Assembly: GCA_023129655.1 (NCBI GenBank)
Contig: JAGMBN010000026.1
Span: 1 to 13,297, forward strand
DNA: 13,297 bases
Source: a bacterium
GTDB lineage: Bacteria; JAHJDO01
Direction: 5' to 3'
The translations under genes and the position numbers were made by a program. Below are positions 7,190 through 13,297 of this stretch, one piece after another (position 1 is the first letter of the stretch; each line of letters begins with the position of its first letter). The notes below the pieces were generated by a model. The model was given only the letters and a program-made list of their open reading frames with translations, ran no database searches and was not told the origin of the DNA.

Positions 7190-7927
7190 ATGTCAGCTAA
7201 AAAAGAATTAAGCTCCTTAAAATCCCCCGTAATTATAGCGCTGGATGTAGATAGCCTGAAACAAGCGGAAATACTCGTGCAAGAGCTTAAGGACTATGTG
7301 TCTATTTTCAAAGTAGGGAGCCAGCTATTCACAAGCCAGGGACCTGATATTATAGATTTTATTCATAACAAAGACTGTAAAGTATTTTTAGACTTAAAGT
7401 TTCATGACATACCCAACACGGTTTCACTGGCAGTTGGAAATGCAGTTAAAAAGGGTGTTTTTATGCTGACAGTGCATGCATCTGGGGGGCTGGAGATGAT
7501 GCGTTCTGCATATGAAGCGGCGCAGTCCCAGACCATTCTTTTAGGTGTCACAGTTCTCACCAGCATAGATGAGGGAATTCTAAAAAACGATCTGCATATA
7601 AGCGCTTCTATAAAAGAACATGTTTCGCATCTTGCGAAAATGACGAAGATAGCAGGCTTAGATGGTGTTGTTGCATCTTCAGAAGAAATAAAATACATTA
7701 GACAAACATGCGGAGAAGACTTTCTGATCGTTACACCAGGCATAAGATTTCAAGACTCAGATAAAGACGATCAAAAACGAATAGCTTCTCCTACGCAAGC
7801 TATTAACAGAGGCGCTGATTTAATAGTAATTGGAAGATCTATTACTAAAGCTTCCAGTCCCAAGCATGCAATGGAAATGCTCATAAAAGAAATTAATGAG
7901 CAAAGAATAGATGGAGACAATGTTTAG
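7190..7927 (+). CDS. pyrF: Orotidine 5'-phosphate decarboxylase
   Basis: This enzyme converts orotidine monophosphate to UMP, the last step of de novo pyrimidine nucleotide synthesis, in the cytoplasm. I chose the ATG at 7190 (245 residues), which puts the first conserved strand VIIALDVD at 14-21; the open frame extends upstream into the PAP2 gene but that part matches nothing. The catalytic signature is DLKFHDIPNTV (68-78) with D68, K70 and D73 forming most of the charge network. TPGIR (182-186) and the phosphate-gripping IGRSI (214-218) complete the active site. Length and motifs are those of the short bacterial class. No Shine-Dalgarno precedes the start. It overlaps the PilZ-flavodoxin gene by 17 bp, with pyrE directly after that gene, so two pyrimidine genes bracket one unrelated coding region. 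Confidence 0.95.
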   Translation: MSAKKELSSLKSPVIIALDVDSLKQAEILVQELKDYVSIFKVGSQLFTSQGPDIIDFIHNKDCKVFLDLKFHDIPNTVSLAVGNAVKKGVFMLTVHASGGLEMMRSAYEAAQSQTILLGVTVLTSIDEGILKNDLHISASIKEHVSHLAKMTKIAGLDGVVASSEEIKYIRQTCGEDFLIVTPGIRFQDSDKDDQKRIASPTQAINRGADLIVIGRSITKASSPKHAMEMLIKEINEQRIDGDNV

Positions 7928-8816
7928 AATTCTGAAAACTTGGATTTTGAACTTGACTAATTTAGAGTCCAGAGAAAGATTGAAACGAAAACACGTAAGA
8001 GTTGATGTCGCTTTAAAAATCTGCGCTAAGCATGAATATAGAATGGATCTTTGTAACAGTAATGTTGTAGATATTAGTGAAACCGGACTACGTTTTAAAA
8101 CAGATATTCTCTATCCTGTAAAGAATGAATTAGAACTTGAACTAGAATTTCCACAAGATTTTGGAGCAAAAGAGGAAACTCGCTCTTTTTATGCATTGTC
8201 AGAGGTTAAGCAAGTCAAAAAAGCAGAGAAGGGCATGTATCTAACAGGAGTAGAATTCAAAAAAGTTTATCCGCGTTTTAAGAGAAGATTAAACAAATTC
8301 TTAAAAATGGAATTGGAGAAGAAAATGCGAGCATGTATAATCTATTTTTCATTAACAGGGAATACACACCAATTAGCTCAAATAATCTCACAAGAATTAA
8401 AACACAGGAACTTTGAAGTTGATTTAAAGAGATTAGAACCTGTTAACGGGGCCACTACATTCGTGGGACAGGGCATGACAGCCCTGCAAAGAAAAAGGGT
8501 AAATATCGGTGATGTTAATTTTGACCTAAGCATGTATGACATGATATGGTTTGGTTCCCCTGTTTGGGCATTCAGCCCGACGCCAGCATTAAATACTTAT
8601 CTGGATAAATGCTATGGACTTAAGCAAAAAAAGACTGTAGTGTTTTATACATACAGAAGCGGCACGGGAAAGGGCAGAGCTGTGAGAATTATTAACAAGA
8701 TGTTAGAACATAAGGAAATAAAATCCCTGCATTCTTTATTAGTTGCGCAAAGAGACCTAAAAAATTCTCAAGCTGTTAGTAATAGGGTAAATGAGCTTTT
8801 AGAGAGAATATTATAA
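7911..8816 (+). CDS. PilZ domain-flavodoxin fusion protein
   Basis: This 301-residue frame joins two recognisable domains. Residues about 22-130 look like PilZ: RKHVR (26-30) supplies RxxxR and DISETG (54-59) supplies D/NxSxxG, the two motifs that hold cyclic di-GMP. Residues 139-301 look like flavodoxin: the strand ACIIYF, then the FMN phosphate loop SLTGNT (147-152), GSPVW (215-219) and FYTYRSGTGKG (245-255). The junction is a short charged stretch, KMELEKKM (132-139), and M139 has a strong ribosome binding site, so free flavodoxin may also be made. No signal peptide is clear; residues 5-17 are mildly hydrophobic. The gene overlaps pyrF by 17 bp and ends two bases before pyrE. ATG at 7920 is an alternative start. 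Domain calls are firm; a cyclic di-GMP-tuned electron carrier is inference. Confidence 0.85.
   Translation: METMFRILKTWILNLTNLESRERLKRKHVRVDVALKICAKHEYRMDLCNSNVVDISETGLRFKTDILYPVKNELELELEFPQDFGAKEETRSFYALSEVKQVKKAEKGMYLTGVEFKKVYPRFKRRLNKFLKMELEKKMRACIIYFSLTGNTHQLAQIISQELKHRNFEVDLKRLEPVNGATTFVGQGMTALQRKRVNIGDVNFDLSMYDMIWFGSPVWAFSPTPALNTYLDKCYGLKQKKTVVFYTYRSGTGKGRAVRIINKMLEHKEIKSLHSLLVAQRDLKNSQAVSNRVNELLERIL
8315..8327 (+). promoter_or_regulatory. Internal Shine-Dalgarno and ATG at the PilZ/flavodoxin boundary
   Basis: GGAG (8315-8318) is followed after six bases by an in-frame ATG (8325-8327), which is codon 139 of the fusion gene and directly precedes the first flavodoxin strand. Initiation here would give a free flavodoxin of 163 residues. 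This site is better than the one at the annotated start of the fusion gene. Confidence 0.6.
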
Positions 8817-8818
8817 TA

Positions 8819-9394
8819 ATGAAACAAAGTGAAGTATTGGATCTCTTCAGGAAATGCGATGCTCTTCTTGAAGGTCATTTTCTGCTCTCCTCAGGTCTTC
8901 ATAGCAGTCAATATATTCAATGCGCTAAGGTTCTCCAGTATCCAGAGTACGGGACTAAACTTGGAAAAGCTATTGCAGAACTTTTTCAGCATGTACAATG
9001 CGACGTAGTTGTGTCTCCTGCAATTGGAGGAATTCTCATTGCGCAGGAAGTTGCCAGAGCTTTAGGTATTAGAGCTGTATTCTGTGAAAGAAAAGATGGA
9101 AAGATGATCCTTCGGAGAGGATTTGAAATTGAAAAAGGAGAACAAGCACTTATTATTGAAGATATCATTACTACTGGCCGCTCAACTATGGAAGTTATTG
9201 CAGTTGTAGAAAGTTTCAAAGGCTGCATTGTTGGCATTGGTGCAATAATTGACAGAAGTGAGAAAGCAATTAACTTTCCTGTAGAGTTTAAGAGCCTTGC
9301 TAAGTTAAGTTTTAAAAACTATAACCCAAACAATTGTTTAATATGTAAACAGGGAAAAATCCCTTTAGTAAAACCAGGAAGCAGGAAGGTTTAG
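8819..9394 (+). CDS. pyrE: Orotate phosphoribosyltransferase
   Basis: This 191-residue enzyme joins orotate to PRPP to make orotidine monophosphate, the substrate of the pyrF product encoded just upstream. The PRPP-binding signature is ALIIEDIITTGRST (110-123), with the acidic pair E114-D115. The orotate side shows HFLLSSGLHS (20-29) and the mobile catalytic loop region ERKDGKMILRRGF (90-102). The C-terminus CLICKQGKIPLVKPGSR (173-189) with a CxxC pair matches the longer, Thermus-like branch of PyrE, which usually ends in PLVKPGSR; metal binding by the cysteines is only a guess. The ATG lies two bases after the stop of the PilZ-flavodoxin gene, with only a weak AGAGAG upstream, so coupling is likely. 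The next gene, aroC, begins nine bases after its stop. Confidence 0.93.
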   Translation: MKQSEVLDLFRKCDALLEGHFLLSSGLHSSQYIQCAKVLQYPEYGTKLGKAIAELFQHVQCDVVVSPAIGGILIAQEVARALGIRAVFCERKDGKMILRRGFEIEKGEQALIIEDIITTGRSTMEVIAVVESFKGCIVGIGAIIDRSEKAINFPVEFKSLAKLSFKNYNPNNCLICKQGKIPLVKPGSRKV

Positions 9395-9403
9395 GAGGTA
9401 TAT

Positions 9404-10450
9404 ATGTTGCGTTATCTTACAGCAGGTGAATCACACGGGCCAGGTCTTACAGCTATCATTGAAGGCATGCCAGCTGGATTGAGGATAAATAAGGCAGAGA
9501 TAAACAGAGAACTCGCAAGAAGACAATCCGGATATGGCAGGGGTGAAAGGATGCAGATTGAGCATGATACTGTTCAAATAACCTCCGGGCTGCGTATGGG
9601 ATTAACACTTGGCTCGCCGATTACAATGATCATAGAGAATAAGGATTGGAAGAACTGGAAAAATGAACCTCCTATAACAAATCCCAGGCCAGGACATGCT
9701 GATCTTGCCGGAATTATGAAATATAATCATATGGACATAAGGAATATCCTTGAGCGCTCAAGCGCTCGCGAAACAGCAGCTAGAGTTGCAGTTGGCGCAA
9801 TTGCCAAAAAGCTGCTAAGTAAATTTGGCATAGAGATTATAAGTTCTGTATGTGAAATTGGCGGAGTAAACGAAAGCGAAAAACTAATGAGAGAAAAAAT
9901 AGACCAGGCGCGAAAAAACGGCGATAGTCTGGGAGGAATATTTGAAATAACAGCAAAGGATGTTCCTGCAGGATTAGGATCTCATGTGCATTGGGACAGA
10001 AAGCTGGACGGAAGACTGGCTCAATGTTTGATGAGCATTCAGGGAATAAAGGGTGTTGAAATAGGTCTTGGATTTGCTGCATCAAGGAAATCAGGTTCAA
10101 AGGTTCATGATGAAATAATATATGATTATAATTTCAGGCGAAAGACTAATAATGCAGGTGGAATTGAAGGAGGTATTTCAAATGGAGAGGATATAGTCAT
10201 TCGCGGAGCAATGAAACCAATTCCAACTATTAAAAAGGCACTTAACTCAATAGACATAATTACCAAAAAACCTGTTAAAGCAAAAGTAGAACGTTCTGAT
10301 GTTTGTGCAGTTCATGCAGCAAGCGTTGTAGGCGAAGCGGTTGTAGCATTTGAAATTGCAAATGCTATGTGTGAAAAATTTGGCGGAGACAGTATTAAAG
10401 AGATAAAGCGAAACTACAATTCCTACATCAGAATGGTAAGAATGATTTAA
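9404..10450 (+). CDS. aroC: Chorismate synthase
   Basis: This 348-residue enzyme makes chorismate from 5-enolpyruvylshikimate-3-phosphate, the last shikimate-pathway step, using reduced FMN as an unchanged cofactor. Signatures are GESHGPG (8-14) with H11, RRQSGYGRGERM (39-50), the substrate and flavin-binding RPGHAD (95-100) with H98, ERSSARETAAR (117-127) and GGIEGGISNGEDI in the C-terminal half. Length is typical. A near-perfect AGGAGG (9393-9398) ends five bases before the ATG, the strongest ribosome binding site in the window, and it overlaps the pyrE stop codon. Chorismate synthase needs a source of reduced FMN; the nearby flavodoxin-domain gene makes a link conceivable, but nothing in the sequence shows one. 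A 58-bp gap follows before the DUF4143 ATPase gene. Confidence 0.96.
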   Translation: MLRYLTAGESHGPGLTAIIEGMPAGLRINKAEINRELARRQSGYGRGERMQIEHDTVQITSGLRMGLTLGSPITMIIENKDWKNWKNEPPITNPRPGHADLAGIMKYNHMDIRNILERSSARETAARVAVGAIAKKLLSKFGIEIISSVCEIGGVNESEKLMREKIDQARKNGDSLGGIFEITAKDVPAGLGSHVHWDRKLDGRLAQCLMSIQGIKGVEIGLGFAASRKSGSKVHDEIIYDYNFRRKTNNAGGIEGGISNGEDIVIRGAMKPIPTIKKALNSIDIITKKPVKAKVERSDVCAVHAASVVGEAVVAFEIANAMCEKFGGDSIKEIKRNYNSYIRMVRMI

Positions 10451-10473
10451 AGTTTCAGTTGATCAAAAAGTCC

Positions 10474-10502
10474 TTGCAAATTGAAAGGTTGTCGTTTAAT
10501 AT
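10474..10502 (+). promoter_or_regulatory. Putative promoter of the DUF4143 ATPase gene
   Basis: TTGCAA (10474-10479) and TAATAT (10497-10502) are four-of-six matches to the -35 and -10 boxes with a 17-bp spacer. Only six bases separate the -10 from the ATG at 10509, so the transcript would be nearly leaderless. The AAGG next to the ATG is too close to act as a normal ribosome binding site. Confidence 0.4.
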
Positions 10503-10529
10503 ACAAGGATGATAAAACGAAATTTGCAA
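10474..10529. repeat. Inverted repeat flanking the start of the DUF4143 ATPase gene
   Basis: TTGCAAATT (10474-10482) and AATTTGCAA (10521-10529) are perfect 9-bp inverted copies separated by 38 bp. One arm overlaps the putative -35 box and the other lies at codons 5-7 of the ATPase gene. The spacing suits either two half-sites for a dimeric regulator or a long mRNA hairpin that would hide the start codon. Confidence 0.5.
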
Positions 10530-11666
10530 AAAACCATAGGGAAATCATTAGAAGCTTTCCCAATTGTTGGAATTTTGGGATCACGTCAGGTTGGAAAAAC
10601 AACGCTAGCCAAAAACATGCAGCAAATGCGAAGGAATGCTGTTTATCTTGATTTAGAGTTACCTTCTGATTTTAATAAGTTGCAGGATCCTGAATTATAT
10701 CTGAATCAATATTTAGATTCATTGGTGATCATTGATGAAATCCAGAGAATGCCGTCTCTTTTCCCACTTTTAAGGTCATTAGTTGATAAAAACAGAATAA
10801 ACGGTCGTTTTCTCATTCTTGGGTCAGTTTCTCCTGACCTGATAAGACAGGCTTCAGAAAGTTTAGCAGGACGTATTATTTATCATGAATTAAGACCATT
10901 CTCTATAATTGAGCTGGGATATAGTAAAGCGTTAATCCAAAATCTATGGCTAAAAGGCGGATATCCTGATAGTTACCTTGCAAGTAATAACGAAATAAGC
11001 TTCTCGTGGAGAGAGGCTTTTATAAAAACATATTTAGAGAGAGATATTCCACAGCTTGGAATAAGGGTCCCTGCATTACAATTAAGAAGATTCTGGACAA
11101 TGATAGCGCATTCTCACGGACAACTTTGGAATTCAAGCCGGATAGCCAGTAGTCTTGGAATTTCAGCCCCAACAGTTTGTCATTACCTTGATATTCTTGA
11201 AGAAACATTTGTTATTAAACAACTTCTGCCGTATCATCATAATATAAAGAAACGCTTAGTAAAATCACCAAAGGTTTATATAAGAGATTCCGGTTTGCTG
11301 CATACGCTTTTAAGAAACAGAACTATGGATGATCTCCAATCTCACCCCTCTCTTGGAAATTCATGGGAAGGTTTTGTAATAGAGCAAATAATTAATATAA
11401 TCCCTGAGAGTTGGGATACTTATTTCTACAGGACAAGCGCTGGCGCAGAGATTGATCTACTATTGTTTCCTGCCAATAAATTTCCTATAGCAGTTGAGAT
11501 TAAATACTCTGCAAGCCCAAAGATTTCAAAAGGGTTTAGGAATGCTTATAATGATCTGGATTGTAGAAAAGGATATGTGATTTATCCCGGAGAATTCACA
11601 TATCCTATTGCTAAAGATATTATTGCTTTATCAATTCAGGAAATTTTAAAGATATTGGAGTTATAA
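10509..11666 (+). CDS. AAA-type ATPase with C-terminal DUF4143 domain
   Basis: The 385-residue protein belongs to the widespread bacterial and archaeal AAA_14/DUF4143 group, of unclear biological role and often patchy distribution. Residues 17-130 form the ATPase: Walker A GSRQVGKTT (24-32), Walker B LVIIDEIQ (72-79) and a sensor-like FLILGSVS (101-108). A helix-turn-helix-like stretch, SRIASSLGISAPTVCHYL (210-227), precedes the DUF4143 region. Its C-terminus has WEGFVIEQI (286-294), GAEIDLLL (312-319) and VEIKYS (329-334), giving E292, D316, E330 and K332, a pattern like PD-(D/E)xK nucleases; nuclease activity is inference. The start is fixed because the conserved region begins near residue 3. 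It interrupts the housekeeping run, with its own promoter-like sequence and an inverted repeat, and may be a later insertion. No stop or frameshift is seen. Confidence 0.88.
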   Translation: MIKRNLQKTIGKSLEAFPIVGILGSRQVGKTTLAKNMQQMRRNAVYLDLELPSDFNKLQDPELYLNQYLDSLVIIDEIQRMPSLFPLLRSLVDKNRINGRFLILGSVSPDLIRQASESLAGRIIYHELRPFSIIELGYSKALIQNLWLKGGYPDSYLASNNEISFSWREAFIKTYLERDIPQLGIRVPALQLRRFWTMIAHSHGQLWNSSRIASSLGISAPTVCHYLDILEETFVIKQLLPYHHNIKKRLVKSPKVYIRDSGLLHTLLRNRTMDDLQSHPSLGNSWEGFVIEQIINIIPESWDTYFYRTSAGAEIDLLLFPANKFPIAVEIKYSASPKISKGFRNAYNDLDCRKGYVIYPGEFTYPIAKDIIALSIQEILKILEL

Positions 11667-11693
11667 AAAGCGAAATTGGGAATTTATGAGGTC

Positions 11694-11990
11694 ATGTTAA
11701 GAAATAAGGAAAGTTATCCTATTGATTTTACAGGCTATACGGATTTTGAGATATCTGTATTAGAAGAAACTCGAAAAATTCCATATGGAAAAACGAAAAC
11801 TTATTCTGACATTGCAAAAGCAATCGGAAAGCCAAAAGCTGCCAGAGCAGTAGGCAATGCTCTTGGCAAGAATAGAACTCCAATATTAATTCCATGCCAT
11901 AGGGTCATAAAATCAGATGGCAGTCTTGGAGGATTCAGCATGGGATTGGAATGGAAGAAGAAATTGCTGAAACTGGAAGGGATAAGATGA
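11694..11990 (+). CDS. Short MGMT-type alkyltransferase domain protein (Ogt/Atl-like)
   Basis: The product matches the C-terminal DNA-binding and active-site domain of O6-alkylguanine-DNA alkyltransferases, which remove alkyl groups from guanine onto a cysteine. It has the entry motif IPYGKTKTYSDIA, the arginine-finger helix AARAVGNAL and the active site IPCHRVI, with the acceptor cysteine at residue 68 from the chosen ATG. At 98 residues it lacks the N-terminal domain of full-length Ada or Ogt. Because the cysteine is present it is not a classic alkyltransferase-like protein, where tryptophan replaces it. The start is uncertain: GAGG is only two bases before the ATG at 11694, and a TTG at 11676 is a weaker choice. 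Its stop codon overlaps the V-ATPase subunit D start as ATGA, so the two genes are probably translated together. Confidence 0.88.
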   Translation: MLRNKESYPIDFTGYTDFEISVLEETRKIPYGKTKTYSDIAKAIGKPKAARAVGNALGKNRTPILIPCHRVIKSDGSLGGFSMGLEWKKKLLKLEGIR

Positions 11991-12607
11991 GAGTTCAGGT
12001 AAATCCAACGCGAATGGAGGTATTGAATCTTAGAAGAAGGCTTGCGCTTGCAAGGCGCGGACATAAGCTGCTTAAGGACAAACAGGATGAACTTATGCGC
12101 AGATTCATGATATTTCTGGAGCAGAACAAAGAGCTTCGTAAAAAAGTTGACGAGGAACTTAAAAAAATCTTTAATCTGTATTTGGGAGTATGTTCCCGGA
12201 CAAATAGAGAATCATTGTACTCTGCTATAAAATATCCTCAAAAGGTGCCGGAATTTCTTTCATCAAAACTAACGGTTCTCAATATAAAAGCGCCGCACAT
12301 TGAAATAAGCAAACAGGGAAATCCGTTTTCCTATGGATTCAAGGATTCGTCGCCGGATTTGGATATTACATTAAGCATGCTTGACACGCTTCTTCCTGAA
12401 ATGCTGAAACTGGCGGAAACAGAAAAGCTCATACATTTGATAGCGGATGAGCTGAAGAAAACCAGAAGAAGAGTCAACGCACTGGAATATATCTTAATAC
12501 CAAATCTGGAAGAAACAATAACCTACATTACAATGAAGCTCAGCGAACTTGAGCTTGCAAACATTGTAAGGCTAATGAAGATTAAGGATATTGCGCGGGC
12601 AAAATAA
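11987..12607 (+). CDS. V/A-type ATP synthase subunit D
   Basis: I chose the ATG at 11987, which gives 206 residues and begins the conserved MRVQVNPTRMEVL; the open frame extends upstream to 11951 only as overlap with the alkyltransferase gene. GGAAGG (11975-11980) sits six bases before it. The N-terminal helix NPTRMEVLNLRRRLALAR with GHKLLKDKQDELMRRF (25-40), and the C-terminal helix KKTRRRVNALEYILIP (157-172) followed by LEETITYI, are diagnostic of subunit D. The two long helices form the coiled-coil central rotor shaft that turns inside the A3B3 head and couples ion flow to ATP hydrolysis or synthesis. No A, B, I, K, E, C or F subunit lies in the window; instead an alkyltransferase gene precedes it and ispD follows, overlapping by one base. 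Family assignment is firm. Confidence 0.93.
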   Translation: MRVQVNPTRMEVLNLRRRLALARRGHKLLKDKQDELMRRFMIFLEQNKELRKKVDEELKKIFNLYLGVCSRTNRESLYSAIKYPQKVPEFLSSKLTVLNIKAPHIEISKQGNPFSYGFKDSSPDLDITLSMLDTLLPEMLKLAETEKLIHLIADELKKTRRRVNALEYILIPNLEETITYITMKLSELELANIVRLMKIKDIARAK

Positions 12608-13284
12608 TGAGAGTATGCGCGTTAGTTCCTAATGGTGGTTCCGGGGCAAGGATGAAAACCGTCCTTCCAAAACAATATCTTGAATTAGATAGCAAACCTG
12701 TTCTTATTCATACACTGAACGTACTTGATAAAGCTAAATGCATAAATGAAATCATCCTGATCTCAGATAAAAAATATATAGAAAAGTCGCGTTTACTGAT
12801 TCAAAAACACAATATCAAAAAAGTTTCAGGAATTGTCTGCGGAGGCAAAACAAGACAGGAATCAGTTTGCAATGGACTTATGAGTATCAGAAATACGCCT
12901 GATATTATACTGATCCATGACGCTGTAAGGCCCTTTATTACACAGGAGCTTATTGACAAATCAATAAAAGCCGCTCATAAACATGGCGCTGCTGTAATAG
13001 GGCTTCCTTTGTTTGACACAATAAAACTGGTTAAAGATAATTGTATTGAAAGAACTGTTGACAGAACCAATTTATGGAGAGTTCAAACTCCTCAGGTATT
13101 TAAATACTGTCTTATAAAAACCGCATACCAAAAAGCTAATAAAAACAAGTTTTCGGGAACGGACGATGCTTCATTAGTGGAACAATTAAATCATCCTGTC
13201 AGGATAGTTCCAGGCTCTGAAATGAATATAAAAATTACAGACCAAAAACAATTCAAATTATTTGGAGGGGATTACAAATGCTGA
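12607..13284 (+). CDS. ispD: 2-C-methyl-D-erythritol 4-phosphate cytidylyltransferase
   Basis: This 225-residue enzyme joins CTP to methylerythritol phosphate in the MEP pathway that makes isopentenyl diphosphate. The nucleotide-binding N-terminus is VPNGGSGARM (7-16) and PKQYLEL (21-27), with conserved R15 and K22. GGKTRQESV, IHDAVRPF, VDRTNLWRVQTPQVF and GTDDASLVE are all characteristic of IspD. One oddity is NGG where most members read AAG in the first motif; the remaining glycines and the basic residues are kept. The ATG shares its first base with the stop of the subunit D gene, with no clear Shine-Dalgarno of its own, so it depends on coupling. A strong ribosome binding site near its 3' end serves the next gene, which starts inside it by seven bases. 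Confidence 0.94.
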   Translation: MRVCALVPNGGSGARMKTVLPKQYLELDSKPVLIHTLNVLDKAKCINEIILISDKKYIEKSRLLIQKHNIKKVSGIVCGGKTRQESVCNGLMSIRNTPDIILIHDAVRPFITQELIDKSIKAAHKHGAAVIGLPLFDTIKLVKDNCIERTVDRTNLWRVQTPQVFKYCLIKTAYQKANKNKFSGTDDASLVEQLNHPVRIVPGSEMNIKITDQKQFKLFGGDYKC

Positions 13285-13297
13285 TTGGAATAGGTTA
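13278..13297 (+). CDS. ispF: Probable 2-C-methyl-D-erythritol 2,4-cyclodiphosphate synthase (5' end only)
   Basis: Only six full codons and two bases are visible, reading MLIGIG, with the partial codon TA allowing a tyrosine next. IspF proteins typically begin with a close variant of MRIGIGYDVH. GGAGGGG (13264-13270) sits seven bases upstream, a strong ribosome binding site, and the ATG overlaps the ispD stop region by seven bases. ispD and ispF are commonly adjacent, and their products act two steps apart in the MEP pathway. The call rests on context plus a very short peptide. Confidence 0.65.

Noticed and set aside
7911..8816. Frameshift or hidden stop between the PilZ and flavodoxin parts
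   Set aside because: The frame reads through from 7911 to 8816 with both domains in the same phase; a base-call error cannot be excluded but nothing in the sequence points to one.
10459..10466. TTGATCAA palindrome after aroC
   Set aside because: Eight bases, self-complementary by chance at this base composition; no second copy nearby.
11951..11986. Longer start for V-ATPase subunit D
   Set aside because: The added residues only overlap the alkyltransferase gene; the ATG at 11987 has a ribosome binding site and begins the conserved NPTR segment.
1..13297. CRISPR array, tRNA, rRNA, insertion sequence or toxin-antitoxin pair
   Set aside because: No direct-repeat array, cloverleaf, transposase motif or small paired genes are seen; gaps between genes are all under 100 bp.

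Overview
The window reads as a gene-dense, AT-rich piece of a bacterial chromosome, probably from an uncultivated Gram-negative-type lineage. It combines O-antigen-like surface glycan genes, MEP-pathway isoprenoid genes and a V/A-type ATPase subunit D. That mix would suit a candidate phylum such as Omnitrophota or a relative, but this placement is a low-confidence inference because there is no rRNA or other marker gene. I see no tRNA, CRISPR array, insertion sequence or phage gene.

Left arm (1-4020, minus strand): a tightly overlapping four-gene surface-polysaccharide operon. Read in its own direction it runs from a CDP-glucose 4,6-dehydratase-like SDR, through a CDP-paratose/tyvelose 2-epimerase-like SDR and a Wzx/MOP-type flippase, to a family 2 glycosyltransferase that runs off the left edge. 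The products would make an unusual deoxysugar, transfer it and flip the glycan. The 88-bp gap at 4021-4108 holds two face-to-face, overlapping sigma-70-like promoters.

Middle (4109-7161, plus strand): an AMP-forming acyl-CoA-synthetase-type ligase, an aldo/keto reductase and a PAP2-family membrane phosphatase.

Right arm (7190-13297, plus strand): a mixed housekeeping run of pyrF, a PilZ-flavodoxin fusion, pyrE, aroC, a DUF4143-type AAA ATPase with its own promoter-like sequence, a short MGMT-type alkyltransferase, V-ATPase subunit D, ispD and the first codons of ispF. Most junctions overlap or lie within 10 bp; the larger gaps are 28 bp before pyrF, 58 bp before the ATPase and about 27 bp after it.

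The most interesting item is the PilZ-flavodoxin protein between pyrF and pyrE. It keeps both c-di-GMP-binding motifs and the FMN phosphate loop, and it carries a well-spaced Shine-Dalgarno plus ATG exactly at the domain boundary, so one gene could give both a fusion and a free flavodoxin. Secondary items are a perfect GC-rich palindrome inside the epimerase gene, a V-ATPase subunit D away from its partner subunits, and an inverted repeat around the start of the DUF4143 ATPase gene.
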